A stretch of DNA of 64,000 nt. Origin: Gammaproteobacteria bacterium. GTDB lineage: Bacteria; Pseudomonadota; Gammaproteobacteria; Legionellales; Legionellaceae. Location: NCBI GenBank assembly GCA_024742995.1, contig JANSXK010000002.1:1-64000 (forward strand), read 5' to 3'. Below the pieces are notes generated by a model. It did not search any database. It saw only the letters and a program-made list of their open reading frames with translations, and was not told the DNA's origin. Shown here in pieces: positions 16,755-24,757 of the stretch. The translations under genes and the position numbers were made by a program. The number at the start of each line of letters is the position of its first letter. The stretch's first letter is position 1.

Positions 16755-17996
16755 TCATGAGATGGTTGGTAATTTCACAGTAAGGTCTACCGTATCCGCA
16801 TCACGCTTACGACGCTGTGTGACCTCGTATTGTTTCAATTTCAATTGTCGAAATAACGCCAAGCGCTGACCCGCTTCTGCGAAAGTCATCACGCGAGTTC
16901 CAGGCGCAGCGCTTGGCGGCTTGCGCCAAGCAAGCGGCGCTTCTGGTAAACAAGCCGCTGTGTCTCTCGCAAGCTCTTTTTCTGCCTCATCATCTGTTTC
17001 TTCTCCATCACCTTCTTTAACAGCTTGCATCTGAGCCAAATATATTGGCACTTCTGAGGGTGTTGGGAATGCAGCTTGAAGTGGTAAAAAGTCGAAGGTG
17101 TCATCCTCAAGATACGTCATCATCGGCGCGATGCCAGCCGGCTCATTTGAATTACCATGTACCAAAATAATACTACCTGACTCGGGTGTCTGGTCTTTTG
17201 CTAACCAAGCATCTGCACCAAGGGTGATGAGCCCCATAGAATTAATTTTGTCGATAAGTGCTTTATCAGTCACAAGTCCTGGTGCACGAAAAAATACCGA
17301 TGGTAATTGGCCGCTCATAATGAGCGCTTTTTCAATTTCAAATAATTCATACGTTAAATTGGTTCGAGGATCCAACAAAAAATTTTCTGCCAACCCCTCA
17401 GGAGAAGTGCGATCATGATAATAAAGATGCGTGGCACTATGATTCACCCAAGTAATGTCTAAAGTACCGATGTGCTGTTGTTTTAATAAATAAGCAAACT
17501 CTTCCTGGTGCAGGGTGCGCCAAAATTCAGTAATACAAATCGCAATGGGAATAGGTTTTCCCGCAGCCGTACCCATGGCTGCTAATTTTTTAAAAAACGC
17601 CTCTTCAAATACCCGTTTGGAAGGACATAAATCAATGGTTAAAAAAACTTGTTTAGCGTCACACGGCCGCATGGCATGGGTGATGCCATCATTTTGAATA
17701 GGATGTGAGGTGGACATGACTTTATCTAGCCCTAGCCCGTAAGGTGTCTCTTTGATAGCCTGCTGCGTATAGTAGCCAATTTCACCTGGCCCAACGTTTT
17801 GCTTCCTGTGTTGAATATCGCCTTTCAAAACAATGCTGGTCTCAAAATTGTCAGGATCAACCAAGAGAAAATATCCCAAACCCTCCCGATCATAAGAACG
17901 AATAGCGATACGGAAAGCATCTTGATGATAACAAGGCGTGAAAATGGCCTGATAATTTGTGATGGATGTCGCTTTGTGATCTGATTTTAAATTCAT
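16755..17996 (-). CDS. NodB-like polysaccharide deacetylase-fold protein
   Basis: The 413-residue protein shows the deacetylase motifs: FLTIDLCPS (118-126, catalytic-base Asp in place of the usual TFDDG), WVNHSATH (183-190, metal-binding HSxxH), FFRAPG (235-240) and ILVHGN late in the fold. An N-terminal extension of about 110 residues and an acidic C-terminal tail (EGDGEETDDEAEKE) are unusual. There is no signal peptide, so it may work in the cytoplasm or be secreted by another route. The substrate could be a glycan or another N-acyl compound. Single gene; the start follows AGG. Confidence 0.75.
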   Translation of the reverse strand: MNLKSDHKATSITNYQAIFTPCYHQDAFRIAIRSYDREGLGYFLLVDPDNFETSIVLKGDIQHRKQNVGPGEIGYYTQQAIKETPYGLGLDKVMSTSHPIQNDGITHAMRPCDAKQVFLTIDLCPSKRVFEEAFFKKLAAMGTAAGKPIPIAICITEFWRTLHQEEFAYLLKQQHIGTLDITWVNHSATHLYYHDRTSPEGLAENFLLDPRTNLTYELFEIEKALIMSGQLPSVFFRAPGLVTDKALIDKINSMGLITLGADAWLAKDQTPESGSIILVHGNSNEPAGIAPMMTYLEDDTFDFLPLQAAFPTPSEVPIYLAQMQAVKEGDGEETDDEAEKELARDTAACLPEAPLAWRKPPSAAPGTRVMTFAEAGQRLALFRQLKLKQYEVTQRRKRDADTVDLTVKLPTIS

Positions 17997-18066
17997 TTGC
18001 AGCCTAGAAATACTTTATTTGGGCAATATTGTATCAATCAACTTAAATTTGAACAATAGATCATCA

Positions 18067-18363
18067 CTATGAAATCTCGTTGGCAAAAATCACCTGATAC
18101 GGTTTGACAAGCAATGGCTCAATTTCTTTGCCCAATGCAATAATGTAGGGTTTTTTAAATTGCTCGGCGTGCAGTTCTGCCGATTTCCAATTTTCATACA
18201 AAACAAATTGACCAGGATTACTTTTATCTTGATGCACCCTATATTCAAGACAACTGTCTTCAGATCGGCTAGGTTCGACAACAGACAACAGTGCCGCTTT
18301 AAGCGCCTCTTCCTGTCCTGCCACAGCTTCAATAACCACAACGACGGTATGACCTTCACTCAT
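18067..18363 (-). CDS. Antibiotic-biosynthesis-monooxygenase (ABM) domain protein, YgiN-like
   Basis: The 98-residue dimeric ferredoxin-like protein has the typical ABM course: TVVVVIEAVAGQEEALKAALL, EDSCLEYRVHQDKSNPGQFVLYENWKS, then LHAEQFKKPYI. Such proteins are small quinol or aldehyde-handling oxygenases. Its 3' end is repeated, in degraded form, at 24619-24723, so the two mark the borders of the island that carries the IS element and the lasso cluster. Confidence 0.85.
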   Translation of the reverse strand: MSEGHTVVVVIEAVAGQEEALKAALLSVVEPSRSEDSCLEYRVHQDKSNPGQFVLYENWKSAELHAEQFKKPYIIALGKEIEPLLVKPYQVIFANEIS

Positions 18364-18666
18364 TTTAATTCCTTTTGTTAACAGTGATACGCCTGGTAAT
18401 ATAAACCATTTTTATATGGTGCGCTATCAAGATTGCGTGTCCTATCGAATAGAGGTACCGGGTATTGCGATAAAATCGAAGGCTATGTATTCCAGCTTTA
18501 TTTGGCTGTTGAAAATATTAACCGCAGTAAAACAAAAACCCGCCAATAATAATACAAATTGAATTATTAGATCAAAATATGCTAACATCATGCCAAAAAT
18601 TTGGCTAGGGCATTTAAAGCCAAGACATCGTTGCTCACCATCCTCTTACATCATTTGAGGCTTATT
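18364..18666. other. AT-rich intergenic stretch, no gene seen
   Basis: About 300 bases between the ABM gene and the small plus-strand gene hold only short AT-rich repeats and no convincing promoter, RNA or gene. This is the left edge of the accessory island. Confidence 0.4.
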
Positions 18667-18819
18667 ATGGAAGCGATACAAAAAATAGAAAGAAAGAATC
18701 TTCAAGAGCGCAGCTGGAGTAAGAGATTTGTGGAGTATAGCGTGTTTCTGATTCATGACAACTTAGAAGGTGCTTTATCAGAAGAGACGATTTTACTTTG
18801 TTTGCAAGAGTATCGGTAA
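18667..18819 (+). CDS. Small hypothetical protein (50 aa), possibly a remnant
   Basis: The ATG at 18667 follows TTGAGG. The 50-residue product is charged at the N-terminus (EAIQKIERKNLQERSW) and helical-looking. No family is recognised. It lies 23 bases before the left inverted repeat of the IS3-type element, so it could be a gene cut short by the insertion. Confidence 0.4.
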   Translation: MEAIQKIERKNLQERSWSKRFVEYSVFLIHDNLEGALSEETILLCLQEYR

Positions 18820-18890
18820 CCATCCCTTAAAATTCCTCAAGTAACAAATAGAGTTTTCTGTTAAGTTACGAATCACAGGAGATTCATAAA

Positions 18891-19181
18891 ATGAAAAAGA
18901 CAAGATTTACGGAAGCACAAATTTTTTCGATTTTGAAAGAAAACGAATCGGGCATTTCAGCACCAGAATTATCGCGTAGACATGGGGTTGGTGAGAGTAC
19001 AATTTATGCCTGGAAGAGCAAATATGCAGGCCTGGAACTGTCTGATATTAAGCGTTTGAAACAGCTCGAGGAAGAAAATAAACGCTTAAAGCAGATGTAT
19101 GCAACGCTCAGTATGGATCACGACCTTCTCAAGGAGGTTCTTGAAAAAAAGTACGGCGTGGACCTGAGCGAAAAGCATTAG
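18891..19181 (+). CDS. IS3-family transposase OrfA
   Basis: The 96-residue DNA-binding subunit has a helix-turn-helix (TEAQIFSILKENESGISAPELSRRHGVGESTIYAWKSKY) and a leucine-zipper-like helix (KRLKQLEEENKRLKQMYATLSMD). The ribosome site is AGGAG. The OrfB frame (AKALAHELVKQHH) runs -1 relative to OrfA through the A-rich GCGAAAAGC, consistent with programmed frameshifting. Confidence 0.9.
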   Translation: MKKTRFTEAQIFSILKENESGISAPELSRRHGVGESTIYAWKSKYAGLELSDIKRLKQLEEENKRLKQMYATLSMDHDLLKEVLEKKYGVDLSEKH

Positions 19182-19189
19182 CGCATGAG

Positions 19190-19992
19190 TTGGTTAAGCA
19201 ACACCATGTCAGCATCAGTCGAGCCTGTCGTGTTGTAAACATTGATAGAAAAACCTATCACCACCAATCCAAGCGTAAAAAGAACGATGAAATGATTGAA
19301 GCAGTGTTGAAAAATTTAAGTGCTCAGCACCCACGGTATGGTTTTAAGAAACTATTTGATATGTTGAGAGCACAAGGATCTTCATATAACCACAAACGTG
19401 TTCGGCGTGTTTATTGTGCCCTAAAACTAAATCTCAAGATAAAACCTAAAAAGCGCTTAGCACCGAGGACCAAGGTGACTTTAGAACAGCCCAATGAGGT
19501 GAATAAATGCTGGTCATTAGACTACATGAGTGATGCTTTAGTCACTGGGCGGCGCTTTAGAACAGCGAATGTCCTTGATGATTGTAATCGCGGTGCAATT
19601 GGTATTTTAGCATCACACTCATTGCCATCGTTACGTATTACAAACTGGCTTGATAGGTTAGCCGAAGCAAGGGGTTATCCAGATATTATTCGCGTGGATA
19701 ATGGCCCGGAAAACATTTCAAAGCATTTTCAAAAATGGGCGAGTGAGCGAAGCATTAAAGTCCGCTACATTCAGCCGGCAAGCCAGCTCAGAACGCATAT
19801 ATCGAACGCTTTAACCGAACTTACCGCGAAGCAATTTTAGACATGTACTTATTTAAAAATGTCCAAGAAGTACAACACTTAACAGACAGCTGGATCAAAC
19901 ATTATAATGAGGAGAGACCACATGAAGCTTTGAACAACTTAACGCCTATTCTTTTTGAAGAGCAGTTACAAGAAAAACACTCTATTTGTTGA
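19190..19992 (+). pseudogene. IS3-family transposase OrfB (frameshifted)
   Basis: The integrase core is well preserved (WSLDYMSDAL with the first Asp, then RVDNGPE with the second). At 19775-19778 the text reads CCGG where the expected QPGKPAQNA needs CCGGG, so one G is missing. After it the protein runs off into an unrelated tail and stops at 19840. In the shifted frame the missing end is still there: NAYIERFNRTYREAILDMY, EERPHEALNNLTP and a stop at 19992. The catalytic Glu lies beyond the break, so the copy should be inactive unless frameshifting rescues it. Confidence 0.9.
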
Positions 19993-20644
19993 TTGGGGAG
20001 TATTTGGGAGGTTTACATATCCCTAATTGATTCTTTTATTATTTGATGGTTTTGATTAAGTGAAACCATTCATATGATGACAGCACCACACGTGAAAGAT
20101 TTGATTCACCACATTCTCTCTTATCCGAATGGGATATTGACTGCAAGACCAGGAGCAGTCCCTGCTGCCTGGATAAAAAAAGGAGGACCTGAATGTAAAT
20201 CCAAGCAATGTTTTGAAAACATTGAACTGATGAAAGGAATGTTCGCTTGTATGTGAAACAATATTTTGAACGTCGAGGCTGTTCAGATTTAGCAGAGATC
20301 TTGTTGGCACAATTAGAAAGACAATCCACACTATCACAGCATTTGGACATTTTTGATAGCTCTTTTATCGACTCTTGAATATATCACTGGCGCACGTGGA
20401 CTATCATGATCTACTCGTCAGATTTTAATGAGTAAAAAACCATATGTTGTACCTAATGGTTTCTTAAATAAGGATGGTTACCCAAGGCGCCTTCTGCCGC
20501 AATTTTACCCCCATAATATGCAATAAAATGTCGTATTTATTTAAAAAATTTTGTCGATCTTGCCCTGGATGCATTCCCTATACTTTCACCTCTATTTAAT
20601 ATATTATATTTTCCGAGATCTTAATTCATATGAGTGTGTAGTAT
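19993..20644. other. 652-base gap with coding remnants, upstream of the lasso cluster
   Basis: There is no full gene. Short reading frames such as 20239-20380 (VKQYFERRGCSDLAEILLAQ in one frame) look like pieces of a decayed gene. A 32-codon frame at 20428-20526 begins MSKKPYVVPNG but lacks a ribosome site. AT-rich bases near 20579-20610 (TATACT, TATTATATT) could contain the promoter of the lasso cluster. Confidence 0.4.
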
Positions 20645-21082
20645 ATGAATAATGTTGGGTTGCCTACTCTATTAAAGCAGAGGACGAATGTTTATGAGGT
20701 GACTTTTGGGAATGATTTAATTTTACTTTGCCTTGAAAAGGGCGAATATTACCACATTAACTCTAGCGCTCAAGCTTTATGGCACTGTCTTAAAACGCCC
20801 TGCACACAAGAACATCTTTCAAGTTTTCTAAAAGCAACTTATCAAATAACACAAGCGCAAGCAAAAAAAGATACGAAAGCTTGGCTTGCATCTGCAGTAG
20901 AGAACGGGCTTGTCGAAGGTTCAAGACTAGAAAAAGTGTTGCTAAAGACTCCAAAAAGTTATGACACGCAAGTGGCTTACCAAGCACCAACTCTTGAGAA
21001 TTTTACTGTGTTAGATAATGTTGCAGATGGAGATGGTAACATTAATGAAAGCTTGTCAGGTGACGGCCTACTCATGTCTTAA
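20645..21082 (+). CDS. PqqD-like RRE domain fused to a lasso-precursor-like tail
   Basis: The 145-residue protein has a PqqD/B1-type leader-binding domain at about 14-92 (VYEVTFGNDLILLCLEKGEYYHINSSAQALW, then a helical half). A linker leads to a tail with YQAPTLE (Y112, P115, L117), the YxxPxL signature of lasso leaders. The last 19 residues, ADGDGNINESLSGDGLLMS, would allow an Ala1-Glu9 ring of nine residues, the size found in paeninodin, and end in Ser, the residue phosphorylated there by an HprK-like kinase. No separate precursor gene is visible. So this may be both the B1 protein and the substrate; alternatively the tail is only regulatory. The boundary is inferred. Confidence 0.65.
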   Translation: MNNVGLPTLLKQRTNVYEVTFGNDLILLCLEKGEYYHINSSAQALWHCLKTPCTQEHLSSFLKATYQITQAQAKKDTKAWLASAVENGLVEGSRLEKVLLKTPKSYDTQVAYQAPTLENFTVLDNVADGDGNINESLSGDGLLMS

Positions 21083-21132
21083 GCGAAATATTTGCACAAA
21101 ATTGAATGTAAGCCATCAGGAGGTTCGAGCTG

Positions 21133-21702
21133 ATGAAATATCGTATAAGTTTATTAGCTATTTTATTGCTTTTAAGTGGGCTTGCGTTCACTAAAACTGA
21201 GCGCGCTACTTCCGACGTGTTTTTGATTGGTTTAGAGAGTACGACACTTCAACCTCTTCTATTGCCGAGGCCTAAACCCTCGTCTAAACTGAAAATGCCT
21301 GACACACGTGGGCCTGGAGCCTCAATCAATACAGGTACAGGTAGCGGTACTATTGGATTTATTGGCGGAAGTGATGGCGCAGGTAACATCCGAGGATACG
21401 CGACCGCCACCTGTACATCGGCACAAAATGTAACCAGGTCTCCAATCAGCGCAGGAAGCTTTGATTTTGACGATAACCAAGAGTTTTTCTTTGGACAAAT
21501 AGCACTTGCTACCCTCATGAATAACGACCCTACTGTAGCATGTGCTCAAATAGGATTATATGAGGACTCTTCAAAAACCAATGGTGTTGAGTTTCTTCTT
21601 CAGAACCTTACCTGTAATGGAACAACCTGCAACGGAAACACCGCTGATGTATGTGTTAATACAACAGCGGGTAGTTGGACTTCAGATGCTCCCAACTGCT
21701 GA
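21133..21702 (+). CDS. Exported Cys-containing protein within the lasso cluster
   Basis: The 189-residue protein has an N-terminal signal peptide (about 1-20, LLAILLLLSGLAFT) and a strong AGGAGG ribosome site. The mature part is Gly/Thr/Ser-rich (NTGTGSGTIGFIGGSDGAGN) with seven cysteines, five of them in the last 40 residues (LTCNGTTCNGN, DVCVNTT, terminal C), suggesting disulphides in the envelope or outside. No family recognised. Its position between the precursor-like gene and the cyclase, with a 17-base overlap into the cyclase, ties it to the cluster. Immunity, receptor or a second product are all possible. Confidence 0.65.
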   Translation: MKYRISLLAILLLLSGLAFTKTERATSDVFLIGLESTTLQPLLLPRPKPSSKLKMPDTRGPGASINTGTGSGTIGFIGGSDGAGNIRGYATATCTSAQNVTRSPISAGSFDFDDNQEFFFGQIALATLMNNDPTVACAQIGLYEDSSKTNGVEFLLQNLTCNGTTCNGNTADVCVNTTAGSWTSDAPNC

Positions 21703-23251
21703 CGATCATACCCCCTTTTTTTTAAATGCCAGTCACTGGTTTTCTAAAATAATAGGAAGCCAATTATATTTTTCTCCCAATGCTACACTTTTAAATAAAA
21801 TAAATCATCTTCCCAACGAGCAGTTCTGGCGAAACTACTATCTCCCTTTTGCATGTTTAATTATAGATAAATCGCATCACTCGATAACGATGGTACGTGA
21901 TCATTTTGGATTAGAACCCTTTTTTTATTTTTATGCTGAGCAACAGTTTATTTTTGCAAGTACAATTGGCGATCTAATAACCGCACTTGGAAATACGCCA
22001 AAGCTTAGTACAAAGCAAGTAGAGCAATTATTAATTAACTGTTGCACTCGTCAAGATAAATACACTGATGAAACATTATATGAAGGTATTTATCGTGTAG
22101 AACCTGGTAGTTGCGTATCAATAAAAGCGCATAAGCGCTCAAAAACCTATTATTGGCACCTGGCGGAACAAGTGGTGCCCACCAATTATAAAAACCCGAG
22201 TGACTATCTAGAGCATTTCAGTGCGTTACTTCATGAGGGGCTAAGTCTTTACACGGCAAACCATACACAAATTGCATGTGAGTTTAGTGGTGGTGTTGAT
22301 TCAACTACTGTTTTACTTGGACTAAAAAAGTTAAATATCAAACCAGCGCTGTACTTACATGCATCTCCTAAAGATCTAAATAATCAGTTGCCTCATGATA
22401 TTGTAGATGCTTTATCCATGGGCCCACTTAAAAAAATAGGGGCTGAGCATTTTAATCTTCAAACGGTCATTCAAGAAATTTCTTACTTATTTGCGGGTGC
22501 ACCAAATTATTTTTTCACAATTGGCGCGAACAATATTCACCAGGCTGTAAAGAGAGATGGGCACACGCTTTTGCTTTCTGGTTTTGGAGGAGATGAGTGC
22601 GTTTCAAATCATACGCCGTTGTCTATTTATCTTTGTGAATGCTTTTTAAAGAATAAGCACTGGCAAGCTTGGCAAGAGATCAGAAGTTCCGAAGCTCATA
22701 AAAAAACCTTACCAGCTTACCAATTATTACAATTCTTAAAAAGATACTACACCGCATATACACAAAAAAACACTAGTAAAAGCAACACAATAAGAAACTT
22801 TGAATACAAGCTATTACAGGGTATTCGATCACAGCATATACGTTTAAGAATTGAAGAATCAGCTGTCATTGCTAAACATTACGGTTTTGAGTATCGTTAC
22901 CCGTTACTTTATCCCAAACTGGTCGAGTTTTGCTTTGCGCTACCTATTGAATTAAAACGCAACCAGGGACTCACTCGTTTGATGCCAAGAAGGTACTTAA
23001 CCCAAAGCTTATCAGAAGAAATTTTAAATCGGCAAAAAAAAGATGGGTCTATTATGCCAGCCACGCTGGCACACATTCAACATGCCTTCCAAGAAGGCAT
23101 TTATAAAGAACAATTTTGTCAGCTACCTTATATAGAACTGGCCAGAAAGATAGCCACTCAATTTAGAGGAAATGAAAATAGCTCGCTGATTCAAGAGGTA
23201 CTACTCTACGCAATCAAGCATTATCAGGTAAAAACGACAAGGACCACTTAG
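21686..23251 (+). CDS. Asparagine-synthetase-like lasso cyclase (C protein)
   Basis: Starting at ATG 21686, overlapping the exported-protein gene by 17 bases, gives 521 residues. The N-terminal half keeps a degenerate glutaminase-type region (MVRDHFGLEPFFYFY, FASTIGDLITAL) without a catalytic N-terminal Cys. The C-terminal half is the AsnB ATP-pyrophosphatase domain with CEFSGGVDSTTV (P-loop, about 199-210) and LLSGFGGDE. Lasso cyclases adenylate the ring Asp/Glu and close the macrolactam with the new N-terminus. This fits the Glu available in the upstream tail. The next gene starts immediately after its stop. Confidence 0.85.
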   Translation: MLPTADDHTPFFLNASHWFSKIIGSQLYFSPNATLLNKINHLPNEQFWRNYYLPFACLIIDKSHHSITMVRDHFGLEPFFYFYAEQQFIFASTIGDLITALGNTPKLSTKQVEQLLINCCTRQDKYTDETLYEGIYRVEPGSCVSIKAHKRSKTYYWHLAEQVVPTNYKNPSDYLEHFSALLHEGLSLYTANHTQIACEFSGGVDSTTVLLGLKKLNIKPALYLHASPKDLNNQLPHDIVDALSMGPLKKIGAEHFNLQTVIQEISYLFAGAPNYFFTIGANNIHQAVKRDGHTLLLSGFGGDECVSNHTPLSIYLCECFLKNKHWQAWQEIRSSEAHKKTLPAYQLLQFLKRYYTAYTQKNTSKSNTIRNFEYKLLQGIRSQHIRLRIEESAVIAKHYGFEYRYPLLYPKLVEFCFALPIELKRNQGLTRLMPRRYLTQSLSEEILNRQKKDGSIMPATLAHIQHAFQEGIYKEQFCQLPYIELARKIATQFRGNENSSLIQEVLLYAIKHYQVKTTRTT

Positions 23252-24097
23252 ATGAATTCATCTAAACTTAGTGCTTATGGATTAAGCGTAACACTGCTCT
23301 GGGAAACCATCCCCCCAAAGCATCATAGTATTTATATGTGCACAGAGGATGAGTTTTATCTTAATATTCCTAAAGTAGCTCGATTTTTAGTGCTTGCATT
23401 AGAAAATAAAATTATCATTGAAAAAGCTTCGGACAATGTGCCATATGAAGCCATTCAAACCTATCTTCATGGCACAATTCTCTCCTACTTATTACAACGT
23501 AATCATTATTTAGTATTACATGGTGCTGCTGTTTTAGTGCATGGTAAGGCAGTACTCATCAGTGGACAAAGTGGTGCCGGCAAATCAACAGCAGCAGCCC
23601 AATTATTCAATCTTGGCTATCCTATTCTTGCTGATGATATGCTTGTTTTAAATAAAAATTGTCAGCAAACCTGGGAAATTTTACCAGGGCCTCGTCATGT
23701 AAAACTATGGCAGGATGCATTAGGTAACTTAGCGTTTGCTGATTGTGACTTGTCCATTATTATCAGCAAAGGAAATAACGTAAAATATAAATGTTCTCTT
23801 CCATCAAGCAGCAGTTATGCTGTGCCTATTGCTTCTTTTTATGAGCTTGTGCAGCAAGACACCTTGACACACATCAGTCAATATGAACTACATCACCAAG
23901 AAAAACTTAAAGTGCTGCTTAACAATAGCTATCGTTATTTTATGCTAAAAGCTTTGAATAGGCTTGAGAAAAACTTAAAAAACTGTGTAACTTTGGCGCA
24001 GCAAATCACCATGAAAAGAATTATACGCAAAAAACAAGCCAATACTTTTAAAGAATTAACCGCGAAATTACATAAGGAATTTATCGTTGAATCTTAA
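23252..24097 (+). CDS. HprK-like kinase of the lasso cluster
   Basis: The 281-residue protein has the HPr-kinase-like P-loop GQSGAGKST (105-113), preceded by VLHGAAVLVHGKAVLIS and followed by ILADDMLVL with the paired Asp. In paeninodin-type lasso clusters such kinases phosphorylate the C-terminal Ser of the precursor; the upstream RRE fusion protein does end in Ser. It starts directly behind the cyclase stop and overlaps the B2 gene by 11 bases. The C-terminal third is basic. No HPr or PTS genes are nearby, so a carbon-regulation role is unlikely. Confidence 0.82.
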   Translation: MNSSKLSAYGLSVTLLWETIPPKHHSIYMCTEDEFYLNIPKVARFLVLALENKIIIEKASDNVPYEAIQTYLHGTILSYLLQRNHYLVLHGAAVLVHGKAVLISGQSGAGKSTAAAQLFNLGYPILADDMLVLNKNCQQTWEILPGPRHVKLWQDALGNLAFADCDLSIIISKGNNVKYKCSLPSSSSYAVPIASFYELVQQDTLTHISQYELHHQEKLKVLLNNSYRYFMLKALNRLEKNLKNCVTLAQQITMKRIIRKKQANTFKELTAKLHKEFIVES

Positions 24098-24530
24098 GGC
24101 GTTTCTTAAGCTACCCTATAAGGATAAGCTGTTTTTTTGTGTAAATTTTATTTTTTCTGGCCTTATTCGTATTGTAATTAAAGTGGTGTCATATAAAACA
24201 CTATCTCAGTACTTTGGTTGTTACGTCGGGAAAAAAATTGTTGTCCCTATTCTAAAGGCGTCCAAAGTCACGCAGACCATACGCATTAAAAAAGTAGTTG
24301 CTCTCGCTTGCCGGTTTACTCCTTGGCAATCCAACTGCTTGGTACAAGCGATTTTAGCGATATTCTGGTGCCAAAGAAAGGGTATTCCTTACTCACTCTT
24401 TATAGGCGTTGTAAAAGATAATTCTCAAAAAAAAATTCGTTCACACGCATGGGTTACATCAGGCTCTGTTGCCATCAGTGGTGGATATGCTTTTAATACT
24501 TACCATGTAATTATGTGTTATGTTGGCTGA
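24087..24530 (+). CDS. Lasso peptide leader protease (B2, transglutaminase-like)
   Basis: The 147-residue protein uses a TTG start behind AAGGAA, overlapping the kinase gene. It shows the B2 pattern: an N-terminal amphipathic region, then ACRFTPWQSNCLVQAIL with the catalytic Cys84, PYSLFIGVVK, and SHAW with His120. B2 proteins cut the leader delivered by the RRE protein, before ring closure. It is the last gene of the cluster; no ABC exporter follows, so export would need another transporter. Confidence 0.85.
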   Translation: MNLKAFLKLPYKDKLFFCVNFIFSGLIRIVIKVVSYKTLSQYFGCYVGKKIVVPILKASKVTQTIRIKKVVALACRFTPWQSNCLVQAILAIFWCQRKGIPYSLFIGVVKDNSQKKIRSHAWVTSGSVAISGGYAFNTYHVIMCYVG

Positions 24531-24757
24531 TAAAAAGGAGTAATCTGATCTTGCCCCGAAAAAACGGACTACATTAGCAACCAAGTATTTTTTCATAAAA
24601 GCGCCCATACTTTCCAAATCAAAAAGTGTGTATTTGCTTGACCACGTCAAAAATTACTTGATATGACTTCGCAAACAATGGCTCAATTTCTTTACCCAAT
24701 GTAATAATATAAGGTGCTGCATTTCCAATTGAGACGCCGGAGAAAGCATGCATGAAC
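24531..24757. other. Right edge of the accessory island
   Basis: Apart from the ABM remnant (24619-24723), this 227-base gap has no gene. It separates the plus-strand lasso cluster from the 3' end of the convergent aro/trp operon; no T-rich terminator is seen. Confidence 0.4.
24619..24723 (-). pseudogene. Remnant of the C-terminus of an ABM-domain gene
   Basis: Read on the minus strand it gives PYIITLGKEIEPLFAKSYQVIF and then a short divergent end. This matches PYIIALGKEIEPLLVKPYQVIF of the intact ABM protein at 18067-18363. DNA similarity is strongest between 24676-24716 and 18112-18152. The N-terminal two thirds are absent. The two copies have the same orientation and flank the IS3 plus lasso region. 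Confidence 0.8.

Larger units (their letters stand above)
18843..19992 (+). mobile_element. IS3-family insertion sequence, degenerate
   Basis: The element is framed by an 11-bp perfect inverted repeat (AACAAATAGAG at 18843-18853, its complement at 19980-19990) that continues imperfectly inward. It holds the two overlapping frames typical of IS3. The second is broken by a one-base deletion. I cannot see an unambiguous target-site duplication, so the exact ends are approximate. Confidence 0.8.

Noticed and set aside
20074-20256. A 60-codon frame (and antisense frames) in the gap before the lasso cluster
   Set aside because: No ribosome site, no family likeness, and the surrounding area looks like decayed coding sequence.
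20428-20526. A 32-codon frame starting MSKKPYVVPNG, which looks a little like a lasso leader
   Set aside because: There is no ribosome site, the YxxPxL motif is not met (PNG instead), and no Gly/Ala/Ser start with an Asp/Glu at position 7-9 can be found for a ring.
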